Of a stretch of 64,000 nucleotides of DNA, positions 43,262 to 54,275 are shown in pieces. The position numbers and the translations under genes are program-made. The DNA comes from Methylobacterium durans (GTDB lineage: Bacteria; Pseudomonadota; Alphaproteobacteria; Rhizobiales; Beijerinckiaceae). The DNA is taken from the NCBI RefSeq assembly GCF_003173715.1, contig NZ_CP029550.1, positions 1,488,001 through 1,552,000 on the forward strand, written 5' to 3'. The notes under the pieces are model-generated. The model had not been told where the DNA came from. It worked only from the letters and a program-made list of their open reading frames with translations, and did no database searches. Positions within the stretch are counted from its first letter, which is position 1. Each line of letters starts with the position of its first letter.

Positions 43262-43558
43262 TTACCAGCGGTAGTGGCGGTGGTGCCGGTGATGGTGATG
43301 CCGGTGATGATGGTGGCGCCATCCGTGGTGGCGGTGACCCCAGCCATGATGCCTGTGGCGCCAGCCGTGGTGATGGCCCCAGCCATGATGGTGATGGCCA
43401 CCGCGGACCTGGATCAGCGTGCCGTCAGGCTCGCCGGCGACGGCCGGCGCGGGGGCGAGCGGAGCGGCTTGCGCGAGCGGGGCACCCAGGACGAGGCCGC
43501 CGGCGAGGGCGAGAGCGGCGGCGAGGCCGCGGCCTGACCAGCGCGAGCTCAGGGACAT
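43262..43558 (-). CDS. Exported histidine-rich protein
   Basis: A 98-residue protein. A Sec signal peptide (about residues 1-32, LAAALALAGGLVLGAPLAQA) is followed by a short linker and then a ~45-residue tail made almost only of His, Gly, Trp and Arg, with repeated HHGW and RHHHHR units, ending HRHYRW. AGGAGATC precedes the ATG at 43558. Such tails bind nickel, copper or zinc, so a periplasmic metal buffer is a reasonable guess. The low-complexity DNA may also be prone to slippage. No partner gene is adjacent. Confidence 0.8.
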   Translation of the reverse strand: MSLSSRWSGRGLAAALALAGGLVLGAPLAQAAPLAPAPAVAGEPDGTLIQVRGGHHHHGWGHHHGWRHRHHGWGHRHHGWRHHHHRHHHHRHHRHYRW

Positions 43559-43679
43559 GAACGATCTCCTGCTTCCGGTGGGCCGGCGTTGATGCCGGAT
43601 GGTGCACAACTAGGCACCCCGGCCTGAACGCCCACTGACGGAGATCGCAACACTTTGTTGCAGTTTCAGGTCGCGCCCC

Positions 43680-44282
43680 TCACGGCCGGCGATAGACCCA
43701 GACCCGGGCGGGCGGCAGGTTGAGCCAAACCCGGTTCGAGCGGCTCGCCGTATAGCTGCCGGCCTCGCAACGGGCCGGGATCGGCGGCACCACCGCGTAG
43801 GTGAATTGCACGAAGGGCGCTCCCGGCTGCATCAGGTCGTGGGCGCAGTTCAGGAGGTCGAGGCGCTGCTCCAGGGGCTTCGTGAACAGCGGAAGGCTTG
43901 AGATCGTGGCGGCCGCGGGCCGCGCCAGCACCCCACCCAACGTGCGGCGGATGTCGTAGGCATCCCCCTGGACCACCGTCACGCCAGGGAAGCGGTGGCG
44001 GAGCAGCTCACAGAACCCAGGGTTGAACTCGACGAGGACGAGGCGCTCGGGCGCGATGCCGCGCCGGATCAGCGCCTCGGTGACCGGGCCGGTGCCGGGA
44101 CCGAGTTCCACCACCGGCCCGTCCACGCGCGGATCGACGTAGGACGCCATGGTGCGGGCCAGCATCTTGCCGGACGGCGTCACCGCGCCCGTCACGAGGG
44201 GCCGCTCGAACCAGGAGCGCAGAAAGCGCGCCTCGTCCTCCAGCGGATCGCGCCGCTCGCGCACCACACCGGTTGCAACCAT
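43680..44282 (-). CDS. Phospholipid N-methyltransferase-like protein (PmtA-type)
   Basis: A 200-residue class I methyltransferase resembling Rhizobium-type PmtA. The N-terminal segment FLRSWFERPLVTGAVTPSGK, motif I VVELGPGTGPVTEAL, LVEFNPGFCELLRHRFPG and the later ISSLPLFTKP and QFTYAVVPP segments fit that family. These enzymes methylate phosphatidylethanolamine toward phosphatidylcholine. The start is ATG 44282; the frame extends upstream without family features. It stands alone, downstream of the dnaKJ genes on the same strand. The substrate call is by family only. Confidence 0.8.
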   Translation of the reverse strand: MVATGVVRERRDPLEDEARFLRSWFERPLVTGAVTPSGKMLARTMASYVDPRVDGPVVELGPGTGPVTEALIRRGIAPERLVLVEFNPGFCELLRHRFPGVTVVQGDAYDIRRTLGGVLARPAAATISSLPLFTKPLEQRLDLLNCAHDLMQPGAPFVQFTYAVVPPIPARCEAGSYTASRSNRVWLNLPPARVWVYRRP

Positions 44283-44415
44283 GGCTTTCGCCCTGGAACG
44301 ACGTAACGGCGGCAAGACCGAAGTCCCTCGAATTGGCAGGCGTGTGGACAGGCTAGACGACGAAAGCCCGACCCCAGTCAAGCCGCACCGTGCGCATGGC
44401 GCACAAGCAGCCACC

Positions 44416-44442
44416 TGCAGGGGCACCGAGGTGCCCCGCTGC
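44416..44442 (-). terminator. Hairpin downstream of dnaJ
   Basis: GGGGCACC (44420-44427) pairs with GGTGCCCC (44430-44437), and flanking TGCA/TGCA bases extend the stem with a small bulge. It lies 45 bp after the dnaJ stop on the minus strand and is the probable end of the dnaKJ transcript. No U-tract follows. Confidence 0.45.
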
Positions 44443-44486
44443 AAAGTCCTTAACCGGGCGGTAGTCCGATTGGATCCCGGCCACGC

Positions 44487-45632
44487 TCACTGCCGGGCCG
44501 CGCCGCTGAGGCCGCCGAGGAAGTCCCGCATCTTCGAGAAGAAGCCCGCACTCTCGGGGTGGTTCTCGTCGGAGGCGGTCTGATCGAATTCCTGCAGGAG
44601 TTCGCGCTGGCGCTTCGTCAGGTTCTGCGGGGTCTCGACGAAGACTTGGATGTAGAGATCGCCAACGTCCCGCGAGCGCAGGACCGGCATGCCCTTGGCC
44701 TTGATGCGGAATTGCTTGGCGGTCTGCGTGCCCGCCGGAATGCGGACCTGCGTCTGAGAGCCGTCGATCACCGGCACGGTGATCTCACCGGACAGAGCCG
44801 CGGTCACCATCGAGATCGGAACGCGGCAGAACAGATCTGCCCCGTCGCGCTGGAAGAACTCGTGCGGCTTGATCGAGAGAAACACGTAGAGATCGCCCGC
44901 CGGGCCGCCGCGCATGCCGCTCTCGCCCTCGCCGGCGAGCCGGATGCGCAGGCCGTCATCGACACCCGCCGGTACGTTGATTGAGAGTGTGCGCTCGCGG
45001 TTGACCCGGCCCGCCCCCGAGCAATTCGGGCAGGGATCGTCGATCACCTCGCCGCGGCCATGACAGTTCGGGCAGGTCCGCTCGATAGCGAAGAAACCCT
45101 GCGCCGCCCGCACCCGGCCGTAGCCCGCGCAGGTCGGGCAAGTCCGCGGCTTCGAGCCGGCCTTGGCGCCGGAGCCGGCGCAGACCTCGCAGGTGACCGA
45201 CGTCGGAATCTTGATGGTCTCGGTCTTGCCGGTAAAGGCTTCCTCCAGCGAGATCTCCAGGTTGTAGCGCAGATCCGCACCGCGCTCCCGGCCCGGCTGG
45301 CCGCCGCGGCCGCGCGCAGCGCCGCGCCCGTCCCCGAAGAAGTTCTCGAAGATGTCCGACATGAAGTCGCCGAACTCGTTGCCGAATCCGGGGCCGCCTC
45401 CGCCCTGGCTGAAGGCGGCATGGCCGAAGCGGTCGTAGGCCGCGCGCTTCTGACCGTCGGAGAGACACTGGTAGGCTTCGTTGATCTCCTTGAACTTGAT
45501 CTCGGCTTCCTTGTCGCCCGGATTGCGGTCCGGGTGATAGCTCATGGCAAGCTTACGGAACGCCACCTTCATCTCGCCGTCGCTGGCGGTCTTCGAGACG
45601 CCCAGAATCTCGTAGTAATCCCGCTTCGACAT
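44487..45632 (-). CDS. dnaJ: Co-chaperone DnaJ
   Basis: A 381-residue type I J-protein. The J domain (1-70) has the HPD motif in [13 protein letters not shown] Gly/Phe region follows ([17 protein letters not shown]). Four zinc-binding repeats are present: [27 protein letters not shown] and [10 protein letters not shown] substrate-binding C-terminal region follows and the protein ends in SGAARQ. It delivers unfolded clients to DnaK and stimulates its ATPase. It lies 124 bp downstream of dnaK, separated by a perfect hairpin. Confidence 0.97.
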   Translation of the reverse strand: MSKRDYYEILGVSKTASDGEMKVAFRKLAMSYHPDRNPGDKEAEIKFKEINEAYQCLSDGQKRAAYDRFGHAAFSQGGGGPGFGNEFGDFMSDIFENFFGDGRGAARGRGGQPGRERGADLRYNLEISLEEAFTGKTETIKIPTSVTCEVCAGSGAKAGSKPRTCPTCAGYGRVRAAQGFFAIERTCPNCHGRGEVIDDPCPNCSGAGRVNRERTLSINVPAGVDDGLRIRLAGEGESGMRGGPAGDLYVFLSIKPHEFFQRDGADLFCRVPISMVTAALSGEITVPVIDGSQTQVRIPAGTQTAKQFRIKAKGMPVLRSRDVGDLYIQVFVETPQNLTKRQRELLQEFDQTASDENHPESAGFFSKMRDFLGGLSGAARQ

Positions 45633-45719
45633 TCCCTAGGCCCCAAGGTCCCAATAAGCCGATCCCCGAGCCTTCCGCCCGGGGACCTCGCCGTTACCGA
45701 ATCGTTCGCTCACGAAGAT

Positions 45720-45745
45720 ACGGGACCGGGGCGACCCGGTCCCGT
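45720..45745. other. Perfect 11-bp hairpin between dnaK and dnaJ
   Basis: ACGGGACCGGG and CCCGGTCCCGT form an uninterrupted stem with a GCGA loop, 11 bases past the dnaK stop. There is no U-tract on the minus strand (TATCTTC follows). It could protect the dnaK mRNA 3' end or reduce read-through into dnaJ, giving more DnaK than DnaJ. Confidence 0.7.
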
Positions 45746-45756
45746 GCGCGCGTGCA

Positions 45757-47670
<1,914 letters not shown>

Positions 47671-47823
47671 GGTGGGATCCCTCTTTTGTTCTGATCAAGC
47701 AGACCGCCGAGCCCCGAAGCAGCTCGGCCCATGGCGGTGTGGAATGGAATTATGAGGTGGGGACGAGGGCCGGACGGACGGCCGAAAAGGCCGGGCCCGG
47801 CGCTTAATCCCGCGCCTCGCCGG

Positions 47824-47852
47824 ATATAAGAAGGTCAAAGCGGGCTCGCAAG
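47824..47852 (-). promoter_or_regulatory. RpoH-type heat-shock promoter for dnaK
   Basis: On the minus strand CTTG (47852-47849) and CTTATAT (47830-47824) are 18 bases apart, matching the alphaproteobacterial RpoH consensus of CTTG-N17/18-CYTATnT. The predicted transcript start is near 47817, leaving a ~147-base leader before the dnaK ATG. The location before dnaK, a canonical RpoH target, makes the assignment strong. Confidence 0.75.
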
Positions 47853-48073
47853 GCGAAGCCCGACGATCGCGTCGATCTCCGCTATCCCGTTGCGGGTGCT
47901 GGGTTAACCGGCCGGGCGTGCGGTTCCGTCGCCAGCGGTGGGGCCCAGATTTTGTTGCTCTGCTGCCACGCCCGCGCCATCGATCGCATGCTAGACTTGA
48001 TCTCGATGAGACGGACCTGCCGTCCGATGCCGGCGGACGGTGTTCCCTGCAAGCCCCAGGCCCGAAAGACCCG

Positions 48074-49075
48074 ATGCGTCCGACCCGCGTTCTCCTCGCT
48101 CCCCTCCTCGCGCTCGCGGGCCTTTCCGCCCTCGCCCAGGAGGCTGCGGCGCAGAACTTCTTCGAGGAGCTGTTCGGCATCGGGCGCGCCGCCCGCCCGC
48201 CGGCCCCCCCGCGCGGCGTGCCGAACGCCCCTCCGCCGGCTCAACCCGGCACGGCGCCCCAGCCGGGCGCTCCTGGAGCTCCCGGCGCGCCCATCGACCC
48301 GAACGCCGAGGCGCAGAAACCCGCCGCTCCGGTACCGATGCGCCCGGTCGTCCTCAAGGCTCCGGCCGACGACAACGTAGTGGGGCAGGATCTCCTGCTC
48401 AACGGGCTGAACGGCACGCTCAAGATGGAGCGCGCAGGCGCCAGCATGACGGCCCGCGTCACGCTGCCGGGCACGAAGGTCTCTCAGCCGACGGAATCCT
48501 GCTCGGTGCCGCTCTCCGCGGGGCAGGCGATCGCGCTCACCGCGGCGGGCAAGCCCGAGGGCGTGGCCCGGTTCGAGGCGGGGGCGGCCGAATGCCCGCT
48601 GCGCTTCGAGGTGCTGGAGGGCGGCGTCCTCGTCACGCCGCTCGGCGGCAACCCGGTCTGCACCTTCTCCGCGGCCGATTGCGCGACGACGCCCGCCGGC
48701 CTCTGGGGTCCGGGCGCCGCGACCCTGATCCCGCGCTCGGCCGAGTTCGACACCGCCCGCGGCGTCGCCGACAAGGCGGTGCGCGAGAACTACAAGGTGA
48801 TGACGCAGCGGGCACGCCGCGAGGACGTGCGCCCGATCGTGACCGAGCAGGCCGCCTTTTCCTCCGATCGCGAGCAGGTCTGCCGCACCTATGCCCGCGA
48901 GGGCTCTCACGGCTTCTGCCACCTGCGCTTCTCCGAGGCGCGGGCGCTGGCCCTCGCCGCGCGGCTCGGCGCCAACACGGCCGCGCCGACGGCCGCCGTG
49001 GCACCGCGCCCGCGCCGCAAGCCTGTCGTCGACGGCATGAATCCGGACGCTGGCGGGTCCGCGATCGCGGAGTGA
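48074..49075 (+). CDS. Secreted Pro-rich hypothetical protein
   Basis: A 333-residue protein. A Sec signal peptide (MRPTRVLLAPLLALAGLSAL to AQEAAAQ at about residue 27) precedes FFEELFGIGR and a ~65-residue Pro/Ala/Gly-rich stretch (APGAPGAPIDPNAEAQ). A folded region at about 100-320 contains five to six Cys (ESCSVPLSAG, AECPLRFEV, NPVCTFSAADCATT, EQVCRTYAREGSHGFCHLRF), so disulfides are likely. I do not recognise a domain. ATG 48074 is chosen because the signal peptide begins there; the frame is open from 47918. It is divergent from dnaK. Confidence 0.75.
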   Translation: MRPTRVLLAPLLALAGLSALAQEAAAQNFFEELFGIGRAARPPAPPRGVPNAPPPAQPGTAPQPGAPGAPGAPIDPNAEAQKPAAPVPMRPVVLKAPADDNVVGQDLLLNGLNGTLKMERAGASMTARVTLPGTKVSQPTESCSVPLSAGQAIALTAAGKPEGVARFEAGAAECPLRFEVLEGGVLVTPLGGNPVCTFSAADCATTPAGLWGPGAATLIPRSAEFDTARGVADKAVRENYKVMTQRARREDVRPIVTEQAAFSSDREQVCRTYAREGSHGFCHLRFSEARALALAARLGANTAAPTAAVAPRPRRKPVVDGMNPDAGGSAIAE

Positions 49076-49082
49076 GGCCGGA

Positions 49083-49685
49083 TCAGGCGCGCCCGGCGCT
49101 CAAGGAGAGCATCGCCGGATCGATGCCGTTGCTACGCAGGGCCCGCTCGTACTTGGTCTCGAGGGCCGGATGGAAGATCAGGTCCGGATCGGCGGGGCAG
49201 TTGAGCCAGCCATTCGCCATGATCTCGCTCTCGAGTTGGCCCGCCTGCCAACCGGCGTAGCCGAGCGCCAACACCGCGCTTGCCGGGCCGTCGCCGTTGG
49301 CGATAGCGCGCAGGATCTCGACGGTCGCCGTGAGGCAGATGCCGTCGTCGATCATCAGCGTCGACTGGTCGATGTGGAAATCGTCGGTGTGGAGCACGAA
49401 GCCGCGCTTGCCCTCCACAGGCCCTCCCATCAGCACCGGCATGTGCCCAACCCGCTCGCGCAGGCGGATCGCGTCGGCGGCGGGCGCCACATCCAGCTGC
49501 ACCAGGAGATCGGGCATGCTGAGGTCGGTCACCGGCTTGTTGACGATGATGCCCATGGCGCCATCCGCCGAGTGGGCACAGACGTAGATCACGGAGCGCG
49601 AGAAACGGCTGTCCGCCAGCCCCGGCATGGCAACCAGGAACTGACCGTCGAGATACGCGCTACCACCGTGCCGGGGAGTGTGCAT
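49083..49685 (-). CDS. YqgE/AlgH family protein (UPF0301)
   Basis: A 200-residue protein with the family pattern [56 protein letters not shown] and [17 protein letters not shown]. The fold is known from structures, but its biochemical role is unsettled. It ends only 7 bp from the stop of the convergent secreted protein gene. The start at 49685 is the first ATG, and no signal peptide is present. Confidence 0.92.
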   Translation of the reverse strand: MHTPRHGGSAYLDGQFLVAMPGLADSRFSRSVIYVCAHSADGAMGIIVNKPVTDLSMPDLLVQLDVAPAADAIRLRERVGHMPVLMGGPVEGKRGFVLHTDDFHIDQSTLMIDDGICLTATVEILRAIANGDGPASAVLALGYAGWQAGQLESEIMANGWLNCPADPDLIFHPALETKYERALRSNGIDPAMLSLSAGRA

Positions 49686-49868
49686 ACCCCTATGCTACGC
49701 CCCCCCATCCGGTTGTCCAGCGGACAAAGCACCCAAGCCGTGCCCATCGTGCGGTCCGGTGCGGATCGCCTCGACAGAGGGGGACCGCCACGCTAGACGG
49801 GCGCGGCCCCGAACCCGGCCGAACCGGCGGATGTGCGGCCCCGACGCCCCGATCGAGGAGAACAGCGG

Positions 49869-50351
49869 ATGACGATTCAGGTTGGCGACCACCTGCCCCA
49901 GGCGACGTTCCGCGTGAACGGGCCGGAGGGCCCGCAAGCCAAGACCACGGACGACGTGTTCAAGGGCCGCCGCGTGGTGCTCGTCGGCGTGCCGGGCGCC
50001 TTCACGCCGAGCTGCCACCGCAATCACCTGCCGGGCTTCGTCCAGCACCTCGCCGAGATCAAGGCTCGCGGCATCGACGCCGTCGCCGTCACGTCCGTCA
50101 ACGACGTGTTCGTGCTCGATGCCTGGGCGAAGGCGTCCGGCGCCGAGGGCATCGATTTCCTGGCGGACGGCAACGCCGATTTCGCCAAGGCCGCCGGCCT
50201 CGACATGGACGGCAGCGGGTTCGGCCTCGGCACGCGCTCGAAACGCTACGCGGCGCTGGTCGAGGACGGCGTGGTGCGCGTCCTCAACATCGAGGAATCG
50301 CCCTCGAAGGCCGAGGCGTCGAGCGCCGAAGCGTTGCTGAAGGTGATCTGA
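49869..50351 (+). CDS. Prx5-type peroxiredoxin
   Basis: A 160-residue peroxiredoxin with the active site PGAFTPSCHRNHLPGF, where the peroxidatic Cys is at about residue 49, preceded by a catalytic Thr. The family motifs VTSVNDVFVLDAWAK and TRSKRYAALVEDGVV are also present. It reduces hydrogen peroxide and organic peroxides using thiol donors. The ATG at 49869 is preceded by GAGGAGAAC. It is monocistronic and convergent with rnhA. Confidence 0.93.
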   Translation: MTIQVGDHLPQATFRVNGPEGPQAKTTDDVFKGRRVVLVGVPGAFTPSCHRNHLPGFVQHLAEIKARGIDAVAVTSVNDVFVLDAWAKASGAEGIDFLADGNADFAKAAGLDMDGSGFGLGTRSKRYAALVEDGVVRVLNIEESPSKAEASSAEALLKVI

Positions 50352-50417
50352 GGGTGGGTGCGCGCTAGCGTCCGCGAAGCGATCACGGAGCGCCGGGGGC
50401 ATGTCGGGTCCCCGGTT

Positions 50418-50876
50418 TCAAACCCGAATCTTGAACGGCGCCATCGCCGCCACCGCCAGTGCGTCGACCCGGTTGTTCAACGGGTCCGAGGCGTGGCCCT
50501 TGACCCAATGCCAATGGACGTCGTGGCGCTCGCGGGCGGCATCGATGCGCCGCCAAAGGTCCTCGTTCTTCACGGGCTTCTTGTCGGCGGTGCGCCAGCC
50601 CCGCGCCTTCCAGCCGTGGATCCACTCGGTGATGCCCTGGCGCAGGTACTGGGAATCCGTGAAGAGATCGACGCGGCAGGGACGCTTGAGCACCTCCAGC
50701 GCCTCGATTGCAGCCAGGATCTCCATGCGGTTGTTGGTGGTGTGGGCCTCGCCGCCGGAGAGCTCGCGCTCCCTGTCCCCGTAGATCAGGATCGCGCCCC
50801 AACCTCCGGGGCCCGGATTTCCGGAGCAGGCGCCATCCGTATAGATCGTGACCCGCTTGTCGGAGGGTGCCTTCAC
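50418..50876 (-). CDS. rnhA: Ribonuclease HI
   Basis: A 152-residue RNase H. Catalytic residues are visible in order: Asp in [17 protein letters not shown], Glu in [13 protein letters not shown], Asp in [12 protein letters not shown] and the C-terminal Asp in [18 protein letters not shown] holds the conserved His. It degrades RNA in RNA-DNA hybrids. GTG 50876 overlaps the thrB stop by four bases, so it is coupled to thrB, a common arrangement in alphaproteobacteria. Confidence 0.95.
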   Translation of the reverse strand: MKAPSDKRVTIYTDGACSGNPGPGGWGAILIYGDRERELSGGEAHTTNNRMEILAAIEALEVLKRPCRVDLFTDSQYLRQGITEWIHGWKARGWRTADKKPVKNEDLWRRIDAARERHDVHWHWVKGHASDPLNNRVDALAVAAMAPFKIRV

Positions 50877-51838
50877 GGAGCCCAGCCGTAGTCGCGGGCG
50901 TGACCCGCGCTGCGGTGGAAGGTCAGGCGCCGGTCGTACTCGCGCGGGTCCTTCGGCTGAACCAGGGCTCCCGGAGGCACGTTGAGCCAGTCGACGAGGC
51001 GGGTCAGCATGAAGCGCAAGGCCGCCCCGCGCGCGAGGATCGGCAAAGCCGCGACCTCCGCGGGCTCCAGCCGCCGGACCGCCGCGTAACCGCCGATCAG
51101 GGCAGCGGCCATGTCGTGGTGGAAGGTGCCATCGGCCTCGAAGCACCATGCGTTCAGGCAGATGGCGAGGTCGTAGGCGAAGGCATCCGTGCAGGCGAAG
51201 TAGAAATCGATGAGCCCGGAAAGGTCGTCGCCGATGAAGAATACATTGTCGGTGAAGAGGTCCGCGTGGATGACGCCGCCCGGCAATCCGTGGGGCCAAC
51301 CCGCCTCCAGGGCCGCGAGGTCGTCCCGCGTACGCCGAGCCAAGCCGGGCGAGACCGTGTCGGCCTGCGCCTCGGCCTGAGCGAAGAGCGAGCGCCACGC
51401 CCCGACCGAGAGGTTGTTCTCCCGCCGCATGCCGAAATCGGCGCCCGCAGCGTGGAGCCGCGCCAGCGCCCCGCCGAGCGCCCGGCAATGATCGACGCCC
51501 GGATGCTTGACGGAGACGCCCTCAAGGAAGCTGACGATGACTGCCGGCCGCCCGCACAGGCTCCCAAGGGCGGTGCCGGCGCGGTTCCGGATCGGCTGCG
51601 GACAGGCGAGGCCGCGCGTGGCCAGATGCTCCATGAGGTTGAGGAAGAAGGGCAGGTCCTCCTCGCGGACCCGCTTCTCGTAGAGGGTGAGAATGTAGGA
51701 GCCCTGCGTCGTGTGCAGGAAGAAGTTCGTGTTCTCCACCCCCTCGGCAATGCCCTTGTAGGAGAGGAGCCCACCGATCTCGTAGGCGGAGAGGAAGGCG
51801 GTCAGCGCCTCGTCGGGGACCTCGGTATAGACGGCCAC
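50873..51838 (-). CDS. thrB: Homoserine kinase (ThrB, aminoglycoside-phosphotransferase fold)
   Basis: A 321-residue kinase of the alphaproteobacterial ThrB type. Motifs are [20 protein letters not shown] in the N-lobe, the catalytic loop [19 protein letters not shown] and the metal-binding [17 protein letters not shown]. It phosphorylates homoserine in the threonine pathway. It is followed by rnhA with a GTGA overlap and preceded by ispH and a terminator on the same strand. Confidence 0.94.
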   Translation of the reverse strand: MAVYTEVPDEALTAFLSAYEIGGLLSYKGIAEGVENTNFFLHTTQGSYILTLYEKRVREEDLPFFLNLMEHLATRGLACPQPIRNRAGTALGSLCGRPAVIVSFLEGVSVKHPGVDHCRALGGALARLHAAGADFGMRRENNLSVGAWRSLFAQAEAQADTVSPGLARRTRDDLAALEAGWPHGLPGGVIHADLFTDNVFFIGDDLSGLIDFYFACTDAFAYDLAICLNAWCFEADGTFHHDMAAALIGGYAAVRRLEPAEVAALPILARGAALRFMLTRLVDWLNVPPGALVQPKDPREYDRRLTFHRSAGHARDYGWAP

Positions 51839-51890
51839 GTGTCGCGCTCGGGATGTCTCGGGTTGTCAGACGCGGGGCCGGGAGCACGGC

Positions 51891-51915
51891 AAAGGGGCGC
51901 CGCCGGGGCGCCCCT
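51891..51915 (-). terminator. Terminator downstream of ispH
   Basis: AGGGGCGCC (51893-51901) and GGCGCCCCT (51907-51915) form a perfect 9-bp stem with a 5-base loop. On the minus strand it is followed by TTTG, and it starts 38 bases after the ispH stop. Confidence 0.65.
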
Positions 51916-51952
51916 GCCGAAACTCCTCGGATGTTCGGAGCGGGCTGTCGCC

Positions 51953-52963
51953 TTACTCCGCGGCCTCGCTGCGCAGCTCGCGCGGCAACGGGAAGGACAT
52001 GTCCTCGACGACCGTCGAGACCGTGTCGACCGTCACCTCGTAGCGGGCGGCGAAGGCGTCGATGATCTCCTCCACCAGCACCTCCGGCGCCGAGGCACCG
52101 GCGGTGAGGCCGAGCTTGCGCACGTTCGTGAAGGCCGGCCAATCGATTTCCTCGGCGCGCAGGACGAGGCGGGTAATGGGGCAGCCGACCCGCTCCGCGA
52201 CCTCGCGAAGGCGCTGCGAATTCGAGGAATTCGAGGAGCCGACCACGATCAGCGCGTCGACGAGCGGCGCGATCTGCTTCACCGCCTCCTGACGGTTCGT
52301 CGTCGCGTAACAGATGTCGTCCTTGTGCGGGCCGGTAATGTTCGGGAACTTGGCCTTCAGCGCCTCGACGATGTGGCGGGTGTCGTCGACCGAGAGCGTC
52401 GTCTGCGTCACCCAGGCGAGGTTATTCGGATTCTCGGGGGTCAGGGCAGCAATCTGGTCGAGATCCTCGACGAGGGTGATCGAGCCCTTGGGCAGCTGGC
52501 CCATCGTGCCCACGACCTCCGGATGGCCCGAATGGCCGACGAGGAGCACGTGGCGCCCGCGCTTGTGGTGGATCTCGGCCTCGCGGTGAACCTTGGTCAC
52601 CAGCGGGCAGGTCGCGTCGATGGTGGTCAGTCCACGCGAATCGGCATTGGCCGGCACGGTCTTGGCAACGCCGTGGGCGGAAAAGATCACCGGCGCGCTG
52701 CCGTCCGGCACCTCGTCGAGCTCGCGCACGAACACGGCACCCTTCCGCTTCAGGCTCTCGACCACGTACTTGTTGTGGACGATCTCATGGCGGACGTAGA
52801 CCGGCGGCCCATAGATCGCGAGGGCCCGCTCGACGACGTCGATCGCCCGGACCACGCCTGCGCAGAACCCGCGGGGTGCCGCGAGGAGGATCTCGAGGGG
52901 CGGCTTGGCCCCGATGGCGGACGCCCCATCCGAGGCGAAGAGATTTGTGTTATCGGCGCTCAT
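51953..52963 (-). CDS. ispH: 4-hydroxy-3-methylbut-2-enyl diphosphate reductase
   Basis: A 336-residue iron-sulfur enzyme. The three cluster cysteines are in [34 protein letters not shown] and [14 protein letters not shown]. The Glu/His-containing blocks [15 protein letters not shown] and [17 protein letters not shown] and the [12 protein letters not shown] diphosphate pocket are also present. It makes IPP and DMAPP, the last step of the non-mevalonate isoprenoid pathway. It precedes thrB-rnhA but is separated from them by a terminator. Confidence 0.97.
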   Translation of the reverse strand: MSADNTNLFASDGASAIGAKPPLEILLAAPRGFCAGVVRAIDVVERALAIYGPPVYVRHEIVHNKYVVESLKRKGAVFVRELDEVPDGSAPVIFSAHGVAKTVPANADSRGLTTIDATCPLVTKVHREAEIHHKRGRHVLLVGHSGHPEVVGTMGQLPKGSITLVEDLDQIAALTPENPNNLAWVTQTTLSVDDTRHIVEALKAKFPNITGPHKDDICYATTNRQEAVKQIAPLVDALIVVGSSNSSNSQRLREVAERVGCPITRLVLRAEEIDWPAFTNVRKLGLTAGASAPEVLVEEIIDAFAARYEVTVDTVSTVVEDMSFPLPRELRSEAAE

Positions 52964-53112
52964 GGTCCAGCGGATGTGGCGAGGCGGGGGCTACCCTGTC
53001 AACCGTGCGGCCGGCCGAAACCGCCGAGGCAGGCGCGTCCCATATCACATTTGACGGCGATGTTGACCCGTGAGCACGCGCGGCCGGCGCGGTGTCAGAG
53101 GGCGCATAAAGC

Positions 53113-53202
53113 TGGCGGAGGGAGCGGGATTCGAACCCGCGATACCGTTTCCGGTATACACACTTTCCAGGCGTGCGCCTTCAACCACTCGGCCACCCCT
53201 CC
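53113..53202 (-). tRNA. tRNA-Ser (anticodon GGA)
   Basis: The minus-strand sequence folds as a class II tRNA. The acceptor stem GGAGGGG pairs with TCCCTCC, followed by discriminator G and an encoded CCA. The anticodon loop CTGGAAA carries GGA, which reads UCC/UCU serine codons. A long variable arm (TATACCGGAAACGGTAT) and a T loop GTTCGAATC are present. Coordinates include the encoded CCA at 53113-53115. Confidence 0.97.
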
Positions 53203-53330
53203 GGACCCGGCGCGGACCGGGCCGGCGCGCGAGGCGCGGGCGGTCCGTTCGGTGCGGGTGGCGTGCTGTACTCGCCACGCCCGGTCTGCGCAAGACGGCA
53301 GCGGTCGATCGCTCCCATCCGCCCGGCCCG

Positions 53331-53624
53331 TCAGAATTGCGGAGGCAGGAGCCGCAGCGGCGAATCGGTCCGCGCGGCGCAGGAGCGGAGCATGTTCAGG
53401 CAGCGCTCGCGGTCCTGCGGGTCGCGGATGAGCGACCACAGACCGAGCATCTCCAATGCGGCGGCCTCGGTCTCAGGCGGCAGGGCGCGTATCGGCGGAA
53501 GCGGAGCCGCCTCGCCGTCGAAGAAGTCGGTCACCGGGACGCCGAGGTGATGCGCAATCTGTCGAAGATGCCGCTCGGTCAGGTTACTCATCGGCACAGT
53601 CTCGGGCAGAATCTCGATCGGCAT
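53331..53624 (-). CDS. Hypothetical protein with XRE-like half domain
   Basis: A 97-residue protein. The segment MSNLTERHLRQIAHHLGVPV followed by TDFFDGEAAPLPP resembles the last two helices of an XRE domain and the typical linker, but the first helices are absent. The rest (ETEAAALEMLGLWSLIRDPQ, RERCLNMLRSC) is helical. An alternative start is ATG 53591. It may be a relic of a longer regulator or a small derived protein. It lies 130 bp from tRNA-Ser. Confidence 0.55.
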   Translation of the reverse strand: MPIEILPETVPMSNLTERHLRQIAHHLGVPVTDFFDGEAAPLPPIRALPPETEAAALEMLGLWSLIRDPQDRERCLNMLRSCAARTDSPLRLLPPQF

Positions 53625-53747
53625 CCGTCCCGGCCGTTGGGGCCGATGACGCGGCGGGCGTGGCCCGGTACCGTGGGGACAGCGAAAAGCATCCGGCTTC
53701 GATGTCCGGATCCGACCGACAATCCCCTCCCCGCTGACGAGGCCCCT

Positions 53748-54002
53748 ATGCCGCGCTACGCCTTCACCGTCATCATCGGTGCCGACGCGCCGGCGGAACC
53801 CTACATCCGGAGCCTCGATGACGCGGACGCGGCTTGGGACGCGGCCCGGGCGATGATCTTGGATCTGATGGCGGCGAGCGCCGATCCGCGCCTGCTCTCG
53901 GCTGCCATGGTGGTGACGGATGAGTCCGACGAGATCGTCTTCGAGTTTCCGTTCGCGGAGGCGCTCAACCTGCCTGCGGGGGGATCCGGTCCGGTGCATT
54001 GA
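53748..54002 (+). CDS. DUF6894-like small protein
   Basis: An 84-residue protein starting MPRYAFTVIIGADAPAEPYI and continuing with a helix (DADAAWDAARAMILDLMA) and a strand-rich end (MVVTDESDEIVFEFPFAEAL). The MPRY start, the central helix and the terminal V-x-D-E-x-x-x-x-V-F pattern resemble DUF6894, a family that is abundant in Methylobacterium and of unknown function. It is monocistronic and followed by a hairpin. Confidence 0.65.
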   Translation: MPRYAFTVIIGADAPAEPYIRSLDDADAAWDAARAMILDLMAASADPRLLSAAMVVTDESDEIVFEFPFAEALNLPAGGSGPVH

Positions 54003-54050
54003 TCGCCTGCGTGGAGAGCGCGAAACGCGGCAGGGAGACAACCCGCAGAG

Positions 54051-54080
54051 AAAAGGCCCGACGGCGTGTGCCGGCGGGCC
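54051..54080 (-). terminator. Rho-independent terminator on the minus strand
   Basis: GGCCCGACGGC (54055-54065) and GCCGGCGGGCC (54070-54080) form an 11-bp stem with one mismatch and a 4-base loop. Read on the minus strand it is followed by TTTTCTCT, a textbook U-rich end. The only upstream candidate on that strand is the 28-codon ORF at 54189-54275. It could also end the DUF6894 transcript on the plus strand. Confidence 0.75.
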
Positions 54081-54188
54081 CTGGCAGGGTCCACGCTCTC
54101 GGGTTCGAGGGTTTCCTTGACGGGTCTCAGCACCGGCCCCGCGACGCTTTCTCGCCGCGGCGGGCGCCGACAGCCCTCCCGAGAGCCA

Positions 54189-54275
54189 CTATCCCTGTCG
54201 CAGATGGTCCGGTGGCGTGTCCTGATCACCGTCAGCGGTACGAGCCGGACGGGAATGAAGGGCGTGAGCGTACAT
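54189..54275 (-). CDS. Possible 28-residue peptide ORF with strong ribosome binding site
   Basis: The frame MYAHALHSRPARTADGDQDT plus eight residues starts at 54275, seven bases after a perfect AAGGAGG. It has no recognisable family. A U-rich terminator lies about 110 bp downstream on the same strand, which supports transcription of this stretch. It could be a peptide or the visible part of a small RNA. Confidence 0.4.
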   Translation of the reverse strand: MYAHALHSRPARTADGDQDTPPDHLRQG

